Shown one piece after another: positions 25,563 through 34,910 of a DNA stretch of 64,000 nt. The translations under genes were made by a program, and so were the position numbers. The notes beneath the pieces are model-generated. The model worked only from the letters and a program-made list of their open reading frames with translations. It was not told the DNA's origin and ran no database searches. Location of the stretch: assembly GCA_964507045.1 (NCBI GenBank), contig CAZDOO010000013.1, positions 16,991 to 80,990 on the forward strand, written 5' to 3'. Source of the stretch: UBA8199 sp964507045 (GTDB taxonomy: Bacteria > Verrucomicrobiota > Verrucomicrobiia > Limisphaerales > UBA8199). Each line of letters opens with the position of its first letter. Positions within the stretch are counted from its first letter, which is position 1.

Positions 25563-26671
25563 ATCTCGACCACTTCCTCATCCCCCCGGCGGAGAGCGCG
25601 CGACGCAAAGGGCCGCACGACCGGATCGTCATGTCCAGTCGTGTCCGTCTGGCGCGCAATCTCAAAGAGGCCGCGTTCCCTGGCTGGGCCAAGAAGCCGG
25701 AGAGGATTCGCGTGTTGGAACTCATCCAGCCCACCATCGAGGCGCTGCCGGAGATGAAGGGTGCTTTCTCCGGGACGATGGACCGGCTGTCCGCCCTGGA
25801 CAAACAAATCCTTGTGGAGCGCCATCTGATCAGCCGCGAGCATGCGGCCAAGAGCGCCGGCAGCGGGTTGGTGCTGAACCGGGATGAGACGCTTTGCTTC
25901 ATGATCAATGAAGAAGATCACCTGCGCATGCAGGCCCTGTGTCCCGGCCTGCAATTGCGCCAGGCTTGGGCAACGATTGACGCGGCGGATTCCGCGTTGG
26001 AGAAGGAGCTTAGCTACGCTTTCAGCCCCGAACTGGGATATCTGACCGCTTGCCCGACCAACCTCGGCACCGGCATCCGGGTTAGCGCCATGCTCCATCT
26101 GCCCGGGCTGGTGCTGGCGGAACAGATCAACCCGATCATCCAGTCTGTCAACAAGCTTGGCCTGGCCGTTCGCGGCCTTTACGGCGAGGGCACCGAAGCG
26201 CTGGGCAATGTGTTCCAGGTGTCCAACCAGATGACTCTGGGCGAAACCGAGAGCGCCATCGTCGAGCGCCTGGAAAAGGTCCTCCACCAGATCATCGAGC
26301 ATGAGGAAAACGCACGCGCCAGCCTCCTGGAGACGAAGCCCAAGGTGGTTTACAATCACATCGGGCGGGCCTATGGAATTCTGGCCAATGCCCACAGCAT
26401 CTCCTCGAAGGAGACCATGAACCTGCTGTCGCTGATGCGCCTGGGTGTGGACACCCATTTATTCCCGGGCGTGGACCGCTCCCTGGTGGACGAACTATTC
26501 ATTCAGACGCAGCCGGCTCACCTGCAAAAGCAACACACCGAGAAGCTGTCCGCCGAGGAACGGGACTTGTTGCGGGCAGACATGTTGCGCGAACGACTGC
26601 GGCCCGTCAGCCGGCCCGTCACCCAGCCCCCCGCCACGCCGGACGCCGGATTGGACAAACCCACCGAATGA
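25559..26671 (+). CDS. mcsB: Protein-arginine kinase McsB
   Basis: 370 residues of the phosphagen-kinase fold. Motifs: IVMSSRVRLARNL (nucleotide-binding region), LCFMINEEDHLRMQ, and CPTNLGTGIRVSAMLHLPGL carrying the active-site Cys region and the phosphagen-kinase signature. The family transfers phosphate from ATP to arginine side chains, tagging damaged or regulatory proteins for ClpCP. The C-terminal ~25 residues are Pro-rich and probably disordered. It is coupled to mcsA and lies 14 bp before clpC, forming a complete tag-and-degrade unit; the usual repressor gene ctsR is not present. Confidence 0.94.
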   Translation: MNLDHFLIPPAESARRKGPHDRIVMSSRVRLARNLKEAAFPGWAKKPERIRVLELIQPTIEALPEMKGAFSGTMDRLSALDKQILVERHLISREHAAKSAGSGLVLNRDETLCFMINEEDHLRMQALCPGLQLRQAWATIDAADSALEKELSYAFSPELGYLTACPTNLGTGIRVSAMLHLPGLVLAEQINPIIQSVNKLGLAVRGLYGEGTEALGNVFQVSNQMTLGETESAIVERLEKVLHQIIEHEENARASLLETKPKVVYNHIGRAYGILANAHSISSKETMNLLSLMRLGVDTHLFPGVDRSLVDELFIQTQPAHLQKQHTEKLSAEERDLLRADMLRERLRPVSRPVTQPPATPDAGLDKPTE

Positions 26672-26685
26672 TTGCATTTTGACGT

Positions 26686-29184
26686 ATGAGCGATCAGGAA
26701 GCCATGAACAACTTTACGCCGCGAGCACAGCAGGTGCTGGCGCTGGCACGCAAGGAAGCGGACCGTTTTAATCACAACTTCGTTGGCACGGAGCACCTCT
26801 TGCTGGGGCTCATCAAGCTGGGCCAGGGCGTCGCGGTCAACGTCCTGCAGAAGCTCGGCCTTGATCTGGAGACCGTCCGCCTGGAAGTGGAGAAGCAGGT
26901 CGGCACCGGCCCCGACCAGAAGATGATGGGCAGCATTCCGTACACGCCCCGGGTCAAGAAAGTCCTGGCGCTGGCGCAGAAGGAGGCCAAGGCGCTTAAT
27001 CACACTTACGTCGGCACCGAGCACATTTTGCTGGGGTTGCTGCGCGAAGGCGACGGCGTCGCCGCGCGCGTCCTCAAGAGCCTCGATGTGGATATCGAGC
27101 AGACACGCCAGGAAATCTTGAAGGAATTGGACCCTAATTTCGCGGCGCAGGAGGAATCCGGCCCCGAGGGGGCATCGGAAAAGCCGGCTCCCGAGAAGAA
27201 AGGCGAGACCAAGACCCCCGCGCTCAAGGCCTTCGGCCGGGACCTGACCGACATTGCCCGCAAGGGCGAGATGGACCCAGTCATCGGCCGCAAGAGCGAG
27301 ATTGAGCGGGTCATCCAGATATTGTGCCGCCGCACCAAGAACAATCCCGTGCTCCTGGGCGAGGCCGGCGTCGGCAAGACGGCCATTGTCGAGGGTCTGG
27401 CGCAGGAAGTCGCCTCCGGCAACGTTCCGGAACTGCTCCGTGACCGGCGCGTCATCACCCTGGATCTGGCCTTGATGGTCGCCGGCACCAAGTATCGGGG
27501 CCAGTTCGAGGAACGCATCAAGGCCGTCATGGACGAAATCCGCCGCTCCAAGAATATCATTTTGTTCATTGACGAGTTGCACACAATTGTCGGAGCCGGC
27601 TCCGCCGAGGGCACCATGGATGCGTCCAATATCATTAAGCCGGCGCTGAGCCGCGGCGAGCTGCAGTGCATCGGCGCCACCACCCTCAACGAGTATCGCA
27701 AGTACATCGAGAAGGACGCGGCACTGGAGCGCCGCTTCCAGGCCGTCAAGGTCGAAGCTCCTTCGGTGGAGGAGGCCATTTTGATCCTCAAGGGCCTCCG
27801 CCCCAAGTACGAGGAGCACCACAAGGCGGAGTTCAGCGACAAAGCCATTGAAGCTTCTGTCAAGCTCTCGGATCGCTACATCACCGACCGCTATCTGCCG
27901 GACAAAGCCATTGACGTGATGGACGAAGCCGGCTCGCGCGCCCGCATCGGCACCATGACCCGGCCGCCCGAGGTCAAAGGACTGGAGGCCGAGATTGAAA
28001 CGATCAAGGCCAGCAAGGAACTGGCGATAAAGAATCAGGACTTCGAGGGGGCGGCTTCCATGCGTGACAAGGAGAAGCAAGCCAAGGAAAAGCTGGAATC
28101 GGTTTTGAAGGCGTGGCGCACCGCGCGCGAAGAAAAGCGCGTTAGGGTGGACGAGGATGACATCCTGCATATTGTTTCCAAATGGACCGGCATTCCGCTC
28201 CAGCGGATGGAGCAAGGTGAAATGCAGCGCTTGTTGCAGGTTGAAACCGAGATGAGCAAGGTCGTTATCGGCCAGCGGGAAGCGGTTTCATCGCTTTGTC
28301 GGGCCCTGCGCCGCTCGCGCGCGGACCTTAAAGATCCGCGCCGCCCCATCGGCACCTTTGCACTATTCGGCCCCACGGGTGTCGGCAAGACGTTGCTCGC
28401 CAAGACCCTCGCGGAACAGTTGTTTGGCGACTCCAAGGCGCTGATCCAGCTCGACATGAGCGAGTACATGGAGAAGTTCAACGTCTCCCGGCTGATCGGA
28501 TCGCCGCCCGGATACGTCGGCTACGAGGAAGGCGGCCAACTTACCGAACAGGTGCGTCGCAAGCCCTACTCGGTGGTGCTGTTCGACGAGATTGAAAAGG
28601 CGCATCCGGATGTGTGGAACATGCTGTTGCAGATTCTGGAGGATGGCAAGCTGACCGACAACGTCGGCCGGGTCGTCAATTTCCGGAACACAATCATCCT
28701 GATGACGTCGAATGTGGGCTCCGACACGATTCGAAAGCAATCCACGCTTGGCTTCTCGCCGATAACCGACGAAAACAGCTACGAGCAGATGCGCGAGAAG
28801 ATCCTGGATGAGGCCAAGAAGACCTTCCGGCCTGAGTTCCTGAACCGGCTGGACGACATCATCGTCTTCCGCGCGCTGACGAAACCGGATTTGGTTCAAA
28901 TTCTTGACTTGGAAATCACGAAGGTGATGCAGCGGCTTAAGAGCAAGAACATCGTGCTGCAGCTTAATGACAAGGCCAAGGATTTCCTGGTGATCAAAGG
29001 CTACGACCCCGTCTATGGCGCGCGCCCCATGCGCCGCGCTGTCGAGCGCTCCCTGGAAGATCCCCTGGCCGAAGAAATCCTACGCGGCGTGTTCCACGAA
29101 GGCGATCCGATACTCGTAACGGTGGAAGAAGACCACCTGGCCTTTTCCCAAAGAGCTGCCGCCGCAGGCGCGCTCTCGAGCTGA
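26686..29184 (+). CDS. clpC: ATP-dependent Clp protease ATPase subunit ClpC
   Basis: 832 residues. Two N-domain repeats (FTPRAQQVLALARKEADRFN and YTPRVKKVLALAQKEAKALN) bind adaptors or phosphoarginine; AAA-1 has GEAGVGKT (Walker A) and ILFIDELH (Walker B); a UVR-like middle domain (KNQDFEGAASMRDKEKQAKE) marks ClpC against ClpA; AAA-2 has GPTGVGKT, VVLFDEIEKAH and the C-terminal YDPVYGARPMRRAVER. Start ATG 26686 is used; ATG 26704 (MNNFTPRAQQ) matches many homologues and may be the true start. It unfolds arginine-phosphorylated substrates for ClpP, which is encoded elsewhere. Confidence 0.97.
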   Translation: MSDQEAMNNFTPRAQQVLALARKEADRFNHNFVGTEHLLLGLIKLGQGVAVNVLQKLGLDLETVRLEVEKQVGTGPDQKMMGSIPYTPRVKKVLALAQKEAKALNHTYVGTEHILLGLLREGDGVAARVLKSLDVDIEQTRQEILKELDPNFAAQEESGPEGASEKPAPEKKGETKTPALKAFGRDLTDIARKGEMDPVIGRKSEIERVIQILCRRTKNNPVLLGEAGVGKTAIVEGLAQEVASGNVPELLRDRRVITLDLALMVAGTKYRGQFEERIKAVMDEIRRSKNIILFIDELHTIVGAGSAEGTMDASNIIKPALSRGELQCIGATTLNEYRKYIEKDAALERRFQAVKVEAPSVEEAILILKGLRPKYEEHHKAEFSDKAIEASVKLSDRYITDRYLPDKAIDVMDEAGSRARIGTMTRPPEVKGLEAEIETIKASKELAIKNQDFEGAASMRDKEKQAKEKLESVLKAWRTAREEKRVRVDEDDILHIVSKWTGIPLQRMEQGEMQRLLQVETEMSKVVIGQREAVSSLCRALRRSRADLKDPRRPIGTFALFGPTGVGKTLLAKTLAEQLFGDSKALIQLDMSEYMEKFNVSRLIGSPPGYVGYEEGGQLTEQVRRKPYSVVLFDEIEKAHPDVWNMLLQILEDGKLTDNVGRVVNFRNTIILMTSNVGSDTIRKQSTLGFSPITDENSYEQMREKILDEAKKTFRPEFLNRLDDIIVFRALTKPDLVQILDLEITKVMQRLKSKNIVLQLNDKAKDFLVIKGYDPVYGARPMRRAVERSLEDPLAEEILRGVFHEGDPILVTVEEDHLAFSQRAAAAGALSS

Positions 29185-29384
29185 TGCTTTCCCGCTTTCG
29201 CTTGCAGCGCCACCCTTCGCGCCACGGTCGCTTGTCGGAGTGCGCTCGCAAGCCGGGGAGGGCACCAGAGCGCCCCGATCTCACACAGGCTGGCGTTAGC
29301 CTGCTTGTTGCCATACGCTGCGGCGTCGGCTCGCCGCGAAATGAGATCCCGTTGCGCCTGGGCATGCCGGCAGCAACCTAGATT

Positions 29385-29597
29385 ATGACTAACGAGGAAA
29401 CGGCGATTATGAACTTTCTCAAGTGCAATCCCAACACCTGCGTGGCGCGGAGGGAAATCGCCCGCAAAGCGCTCAACCGAAGGGTTTTTGAAGAAGACCC
29501 GCACTGGGTAGATGCGCCGCTGGCCTCCCTGACCTACCAGCACCTGGTCGAGCAAGACGCTGACGGCCATTACCGGATCCGGAAGTTCGAAGGGTAG
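29385..29597 (+). CDS. Small conserved-looking protein, winged-helix-like
   Basis: 70 residues. The sequence pattern (AIMNFLKCNPNTCVARREIA, then ASLTYQHLVEQDADGHYRI) reads as helix-helix-turn-helix-wing, like a compact winged-helix domain that starts with a recognition segment and ends in a beta hairpin. No known family is recognised with confidence. It lies 19 bp upstream of the RNA methyltransferase gene and shares its codon use, which supports it as a real gene. Function unknown; a regulatory or RNA-binding role is a guess. Confidence 0.7.
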   Translation: MTNEETAIMNFLKCNPNTCVARREIARKALNRRVFEEDPHWVDAPLASLTYQHLVEQDADGHYRIRKFEG

Positions 29598-29616
29598 TTT
29601 TCCCCCGTTCCTGGAT

Positions 29617-30789
29617 GTGAGTGTGGTTTTAGGCGACAAGTTGACCTTGACGATCAGTGACATTGCCTTTGGAGGTGAAGGCGTGGCACGGGTGGACGAC
29701 TTTGTGGTGTTTGTCCCATTCGTGGCGGAGGGCGAGGTGGTGGAAGCGGAAGTGACAGAATTGAAGAAGCGGTTTGCCCGGGCCAGGCTTCTGCGCGTCG
29801 TCGCCCCCTCCCCTGAGCGGGTCGAAGCCTCTTGCCGGTACTTCGGCGACTGCGGCGGCTGCCAGTACCAGCACCTGGCTTATCCCGCCCAGCTTCGGCT
29901 GAAACACAAGCAGATTGGGGATTTGTTTGAGCGTATTGGCCACTTTGACCCCAAGCTTGTCGCGCCGGTCATCCCCTGCCCCCAACCTTATGGCTACCGC
30001 AATCGCATAATGATTCGAAGCCAGTGGGACAAGTTTAAACAGGGCCTGAACATCGGCTTCATCCGGGCCGACAACCGGCTGGTAGTGGACTTAGAGGAAT
30101 GCAAGATTGCCGAGCCGGAGCTTAACGACCAGATCCGGCAAGTCCGGGCGCATCCGCCGCCCAAGGGCGGAATCAAGATTGTGCTGCGTAAACCGCCGGA
30201 GGGCTGGAACGTGCCTCCGGATTCCTTCTTCCAGAACAATTTCTTCCTGCTGCCCAAACTCGTCGAAGTCGTGCGCGACCAGTTGCAGCGGTGCGGAACC
30301 AGGCATTTGGTGGACGTGTATTGCGGTGTCGGGTTCTTCAGCATTGAACTGGGCCATCTGGTGGAGTCCTTTGTCGGTGTGGAGTTGGACCGTCTGGCAA
30401 TCCAGGCGGCGCGGCGGAATGCCGTGGCCCGCGGCCGCGCCAATGGCGAGTTCATCGCCGGAACCGCCGAAGAGTTGTTGCCGGCGATGTTGTCGCGGTT
30501 CACCGCCCGGGCGACGACGGTCCTCCTTGACCCTCCCCGCAAGGGCTGCCAGCCGGAGACACTCCAGATGCTGCGCCGGTCGCAACCGGCGCAGATCATT
30601 TATGTCTCTTGCCATCCCGCGACCATGGCGCGGGACTTGAACGTTTTATGCGCCGAAGATGTCTTTGAATTAGCGCAAGTCGTTCCGTTGGACATGTTTC
30701 CGAACACCCAGCATGTGGAATGCGTGGCAGACATACGCTGCAGGTCGGCGGGGGGGCCGAAACTAAGCTTGCCAACATCGCAACCATAG
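29617..30789 (+). CDS. TrmA/RumA-family 23S rRNA or tRNA uracil-C5 methyltransferase
   Basis: 390 residues, start GTG 29617. An N-terminal TRAM domain (LTISDIAFGGEGVARVDDFV) is followed by a [4Fe-4S] Cys set (CRYFGDCGGCQYQHL, with a further Cys in LEECKIA) and a Rossmann methyltransferase: DSFFQNNFFLLPKLVEVV, LVDVYCGVGFFSIELGHLV (SAM loop), VLLDPPRKGC and the catalytic Cys in IIYVSCHPATMARDL. This is the RlmD/RumA/TrmA layout for 5-methyluridine formation. Which RNA is modified cannot be told from sequence alone. The C-terminal end past ECVADI is a short non-conserved extension. Confidence 0.88.
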   Translation: MSVVLGDKLTLTISDIAFGGEGVARVDDFVVFVPFVAEGEVVEAEVTELKKRFARARLLRVVAPSPERVEASCRYFGDCGGCQYQHLAYPAQLRLKHKQIGDLFERIGHFDPKLVAPVIPCPQPYGYRNRIMIRSQWDKFKQGLNIGFIRADNRLVVDLEECKIAEPELNDQIRQVRAHPPPKGGIKIVLRKPPEGWNVPPDSFFQNNFFLLPKLVEVVRDQLQRCGTRHLVDVYCGVGFFSIELGHLVESFVGVELDRLAIQAARRNAVARGRANGEFIAGTAEELLPAMLSRFTARATTVLLDPPRKGCQPETLQMLRRSQPAQIIYVSCHPATMARDLNVLCAEDVFELAQVVPLDMFPNTQHVECVADIRCRSAGGPKLSLPTSQP

Positions 30790-30809
30790 ATTCAACTTTG
30801 ACCCGCCGC

Positions 30810-33740
30810 ATGACAATGGAACATGAAGTCGGTCCGGAGAAGAGGTTCGTATCGGTATTGCTGCCCTGGCTGGTAGCGGCGGGTGCGTTGGCCGTCTACC
30901 TCGTCACCCTCAATCGCTGGGTGTCGCTGAGCAGTCTCCAACAGGTCGCCCGGGTTGCCGGCTGGACCTGGCAGCCGGAGGTGTATGGCCCCGTGTTTTG
31001 GGTGGCGACTTACCCGTTCCGCTGGCTGCCGCCCCAGGCGATTCCACTCGCGCTCAATCTTTTCGCAGCGGTTTGCGCGGTTCTCTCCCTGGCGCTGCTG
31101 GCCCGCTCGGTGGCATTGCTGCCGCACGATCGCACCCACGAGCAGCGCCAGCGGCAAAGCGGCAAGACTGCTTACCTTTCCATCCCCACGGCCTGGCTGC
31201 CGCCGGTGCTGGCAGCGCTCGTCTGCGGCCTGCAACTGACTTTCTGGGAACACGCCACCGCCATCTCCTCGCCGCCGCCGCCCTGGGGCTCCGGCTGCGA
31301 AGTGCTCGACCTGCTGCTGTTCGCCTATGTCATTCGTTGCCTGCTGGAGTTCCGCCGGGAAGAGCGCGATTCCTGGTTGCTGCGCGCGGCCCTCGTTTTC
31401 GGGGCGGCGCTGCCAGGAAACTGGGCCATGATTGGTTTTCTGCCGGCCTTTCTGATAGCGCTGGTCTGGCTGAAAGGCCTTGGTTTCTTCAACCTGCGTT
31501 TCCTCGGACGCATGTCCCTGTGCGGCCTGGCCGGCCTGTCGCTCTACCTGCTGCTTCCGCTGCTGCAAGGTGTCGGCGACACGGCCTCGCTTGCATTCTG
31601 GCCCGCCCTCAAGGCGAACCTGAACTCGCAAAAGAGCATCGTCATGCTGTTTTACAAGTTCGGCAGGCAAGAGGTGGCCCTGCTGGCGCTGACTTCGCTG
31701 CTGCCGATCTTCATCATTTCCATTCGTTGGGCTTCCTACTTCGGCGACACCAGCAGACTCGGGATCGCGTTAGCCACTTTCATGTTTCATGTGGTGCACG
31801 CTCTTTTCCTTGTCGCCTGCATCTGGGTGGCGCTGGACCCGCCGTTTAGTCCTCGCAACAAGGGCTTCGGGTCTCCTTTTCTTACCTTCTATTATCTCGG
31901 CGCTCTGAGCGTGGGGTATTGCGCCGGCTACTTTCTGCTCGTATTCAGCAAGGACCCCAACCAGGCCCGCCGCTCACCGCCGCAGCTGCGTTTGGTCAAC
32001 ACCGCGGTTACGGGCGCCGTCTGGCTGCTGTTGCTGCTGGCGCCATTGGCTTTGGTTTACAGGAACCTGCCCCAGATTCGCACGACCAATGGCCCCGCGC
32101 TCCAGCGCTATGCTGCTTTGCAGGCTGAATCCCTTCCGCCCCAGCGGGCCGTTCTGCTATCCGACGACCCGCGGCGAGCCTACCTGCTGCAGTCCTATGC
32201 CGCGAAGATCGGTCGGGGCAAGGACGACTTGTTCCTCGATACGGGCGCGCTTTCCTGGCCCGATTATCACCGGTTTCTGAACAGAAAGCATCCTCGACTT
32301 TGGGAAAGCAATCCTGCCAAGGAAATCGTGCAACGCGCCGAGCCGCTCTTGTTGATCCAGCTGGTTTCCCGTCTGGCGCAGACGAACCAGGTTTACTATC
32401 TGCATCCCAGCTTCGGCTATTACTTTGAGTTCTTCCAACTTGAACCCCATGGTTTGGTTTACAAGCTTGAACCGTATTCAACCAATCACCTGTTTGCGCC
32501 GCCGCCGAGCCCAAGACTGATTGCCGAGAATGAAGCCTTTTGGGCCAAGGCGAACACCTCGGCGCTTCGCCCGCTGCTGGCCGCCATTGCGCCGCCGAGC
32601 TCCGGCAAGGAACCCGGCCTGATAGATAGACTGGTGGAGAAGACTCATCTGGTGCGCGAGCCCAACCATGACGCCACCACGGTCGCCGCCTTCTACTCGC
32701 GGGCGCTGAACTATTGGGGGGTCGAGGCGCAGAAGGCCAGCCACCTGACGAACGCCTCCGCGCATTTCGAGCGCGCCCTCGAATTGAATCCTGACAATAT
32801 CGTGGCGCAGGTCAACCTCGAGTGTAACCGGAACTTGCAGGCGGGGCGCAAGACTTCCGTCCAGGTCTCCAAGTCCATTGAAGATGAGTTCGGCAAGTAT
32901 CGCAATTGGGACCAGGTTATTGGCGAGAATGGTCCCTTCGACGAGCCGAATTTCTGCTACGAACAAGGCCGCGTATTTGTGCGCAACACCCAATACCGCC
33001 AGGCGGCGGCTCAGTTCGATCGCGTCAAGGTGCTGGCCCCGGAGAATCTCGCCGCCCGCATCTGGCTCGGCCAGTTGTACGTGGTCAGCCAGATGCCGGC
33101 CGAGGCGCTGCGCATCGTCAACGATCTCCGCGCGCAACCCGAGCTGCTCGCGGCGGCCGGCACCAACCGGAATGAACTGCTCTTTGTCGAAGCCTCTGCC
33201 CGCCTGGCGCAAAACGATCTTTCCGGCGCAGAGACCGCCGTGCGTGCCGCGGTGCGGCAACACCCGCGCGACGCGGATCTGCTGGCCACGGCCACCCAGG
33301 TTTTTCTCAAGTACGGGCACTACTCCAATGCGCTCAGCACCATTGAGCAGGAGCTGGTCATTGCCCCCACCAACCTGAATGCGCTCGTCAACCAGGGCTT
33401 TGCCTGCATTCAAATCGGCGCGTTTGAGAAGGCTATTCCCCCGCTCACCCGCGTGCTGGACCTGGACACCAACAACTATTCCGCGTTGCTCAACCTGGCT
33501 ATCGCCTGCCTGCGCGCCAACCGGCTGGAGGATTCCCAGCGCCATTACGAGGTCCTGCAGAAGGCTTTCCCGACCGCGTCGCAGATTGCCTACGGCCTGG
33601 GTGAAATTGCCTGGCGGAAGAAAGATACCAACGCCGCCGTCCGGAACTACCAGCTCTACCTGGCCAACGCTCAGACCAACACCGTGGAAGCCAAGACGGT
33701 CTTTGCGCGCCTCAAGGAACTGAAGTCCGGCGTGCGTTGA
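30810..33740 (+). CDS. DUF2723-type multi-span membrane protein with C-terminal TPR domain
   Basis: About 976 residues from ATG 30810 (ATG 30816 equally possible; earlier in-frame ATG 30720 lies in the preceding gene). The N-terminal half has about ten membrane helices, with the DUF2723-like opening VYLVTLNRWVSLSSL and clusters such as LPGNWAMIGFLPAFLIALVW. The C-terminal ~300 residues are tetratricopeptide-like (HFERALELNPDNIVAQVNLE, AAAQFDRVKVLAPENLAARI, LTRVLDLDTNNYSALLNLAI). DUF2723 proteins are thought to be lipid-linked-sugar glycosyltransferases of the GT-C class. It is followed at 10 bp by a GT4 and then a MraY/WecA enzyme, suggesting a protein or lipid glycosylation pathway; that is inference. 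Confidence 0.8.
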   Translation: MTMEHEVGPEKRFVSVLLPWLVAAGALAVYLVTLNRWVSLSSLQQVARVAGWTWQPEVYGPVFWVATYPFRWLPPQAIPLALNLFAAVCAVLSLALLARSVALLPHDRTHEQRQRQSGKTAYLSIPTAWLPPVLAALVCGLQLTFWEHATAISSPPPPWGSGCEVLDLLLFAYVIRCLLEFRREERDSWLLRAALVFGAALPGNWAMIGFLPAFLIALVWLKGLGFFNLRFLGRMSLCGLAGLSLYLLLPLLQGVGDTASLAFWPALKANLNSQKSIVMLFYKFGRQEVALLALTSLLPIFIISIRWASYFGDTSRLGIALATFMFHVVHALFLVACIWVALDPPFSPRNKGFGSPFLTFYYLGALSVGYCAGYFLLVFSKDPNQARRSPPQLRLVNTAVTGAVWLLLLLAPLALVYRNLPQIRTTNGPALQRYAALQAESLPPQRAVLLSDDPRRAYLLQSYAAKIGRGKDDLFLDTGALSWPDYHRFLNRKHPRLWESNPAKEIVQRAEPLLLIQLVSRLAQTNQVYYLHPSFGYYFEFFQLEPHGLVYKLEPYSTNHLFAPPPSPRLIAENEAFWAKANTSALRPLLAAIAPPSSGKEPGLIDRLVEKTHLVREPNHDATTVAAFYSRALNYWGVEAQKASHLTNASAHFERALELNPDNIVAQVNLECNRNLQAGRKTSVQVSKSIEDEFGKYRNWDQVIGENGPFDEPNFCYEQGRVFVRNTQYRQAAAQFDRVKVLAPENLAARIWLGQLYVVSQMPAEALRIVNDLRAQPELLAAAGTNRNELLFVEASARLAQNDLSGAETAVRAAVRQHPRDADLLATATQVFLKYGHYSNALSTIEQELVIAPTNLNALVNQGFACIQIGAFEKAIPPLTRVLDLDTNNYSALLNLAIACLRANRLEDSQRHYEVLQKAFPTASQIAYGLGEIAWRKKDTNAAVRNYQLYLANAQTNTVEAKTVFARLKELKSGVR

Positions 33741-33749
33741 CCGCACCGG

Positions 33750-34910
33750 ATGCGGGTCCTACACGTCATCACGCGTTTGATCGTAGGGGGCGCCCAGGAA
33801 AACACGCTCGACTCCGTGCTGGGCCTGCGCGGGAAGCCGGGGGTGGAGGTCCGTTTGGTTACCGGGCCGTCGCTGGGACCTGAAGGGTCACTGGCGGTTG
33901 CGCCGGCGAACCGCTCCCTCCCGCTGACCATTGTGCCGCAATTGGTTCGTCCGCTTCACCCCTGGAAAGACTGCCTGGCCTGGCGGGAACTCGTGAGGTT
34001 GTTTCGCGCCTGTGAGCCGCACATTGTTCACACCCACAGCAGCAAAGCCGGCGTTTTGGGCCGGCTGGCCGCCGCTCGCGCCGGTGTCCCGATCATCGTG
34101 CATACGATCCACGGGCCGTCCTTTGGCTCCTTTCAGGGCGCATTGGCCAACTCGCTCTTTCGGGCCGCGGAACGTTATGCCGCCCGCAGCACCACCCACT
34201 TCGTCGTCGTCGCCGAGGCCATGAAGCAGCAATACCTGGCCGCCGGCATCGGGCGCCCCGATCAGTACACAACCATCCTCAGCGGCTTCACGCTCGAACC
34301 TTTTCTCGCCGCCACCAATGACCTGGGGCTCCGCGCCCGACTCGGCCTGTCCCCGGACGATATCGTCATCGGCATGATCGCACGTCTCTTCAAGCTCAAG
34401 GGGCACGACGACCTGCTGGCCGTCGCCCCGGAGCTGGTGCGCCGTTGCCCGCGAGTTAAGTTCCTGCTGGTTGGGGACGGCGCCTGGCGCGGGCGCTTCG
34501 AGCGGCAGGTGCGCGCGCTTGGGCTCGAGCGGCATGTGGTTTTCACCGGCCTGGTGCCTCCGCAGGGCGTATCGCCGTTGGTGGGCATCATGGACCTGCT
34601 GGTGCACTTATCCCGGCGGGAAGGCTTGCCCCGTGCCCTGCCCCAGGCGCTGGCCGGCGCGCGGCCGGTGGTGGCTTACGATTGCGACGGTGCCCGGGAG
34701 GTTTGCCTGGAAAACGAGACCGGCTTTCTGCTGCCGCCGGGAGACTTGCCCGGCCTGCGCGAACGCCTGGTGCGGCTGGCGCAAGATCCCGCGCTGCGCC
34801 AGCGCCTCGGCCGGCGCGGCCAGCAGTTCGTGCGGGACCGCTTTGGGGTGGAGCGCATGGTGGACGAGCTGTATCAGCTCTACCGGCGGCTGGGAGACCG
34901 CTGGCTGTGA
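33750..34910 (+). CDS. GT4-family glycosyltransferase
   Basis: 386 residues of a GT-B-fold enzyme. N-terminal MRVLHVITRLIVGGAQENTL is the typical start; HIVHTHSSKAGVLGRLAA and HTIHGPSFGSFQG follow. The C-terminal donor site has VIGMIARLFKLKGHDDLLAV, FLLVGDGAWRGRFE, GIMDLLVHLSRREGLPRALP (the E-x7-E region) and PVVAYDCDGAREVCLENETG. It would add a sugar from a nucleotide donor to a lipid-linked or polysaccharide acceptor. The TGA overlaps the GTG of the next gene (GTGA), so the two are coupled. Confidence 0.92.
   Translation: MRVLHVITRLIVGGAQENTLDSVLGLRGKPGVEVRLVTGPSLGPEGSLAVAPANRSLPLTIVPQLVRPLHPWKDCLAWRELVRLFRACEPHIVHTHSSKAGVLGRLAAARAGVPIIVHTIHGPSFGSFQGALANSLFRAAERYAARSTTHFVVVAEAMKQQYLAAGIGRPDQYTTILSGFTLEPFLAATNDLGLRARLGLSPDDIVIGMIARLFKLKGHDDLLAVAPELVRRCPRVKFLLVGDGAWRGRFERQVRALGLERHVVFTGLVPPQGVSPLVGIMDLLVHLSRREGLPRALPQALAGARPVVAYDCDGAREVCLENETGFLLPPGDLPGLRERLVRLAQDPALRQRLGRRGQQFVRDRFGVERMVDELYQLYRRLGDRWL

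Noticed and set aside
26518..28215. Long minus-strand frame opposite clpC
   Set aside because: ClpC Walker motifs are on the plus strand; the antisense frame has Leu/Gly/Gln-rich noise and no family pattern.
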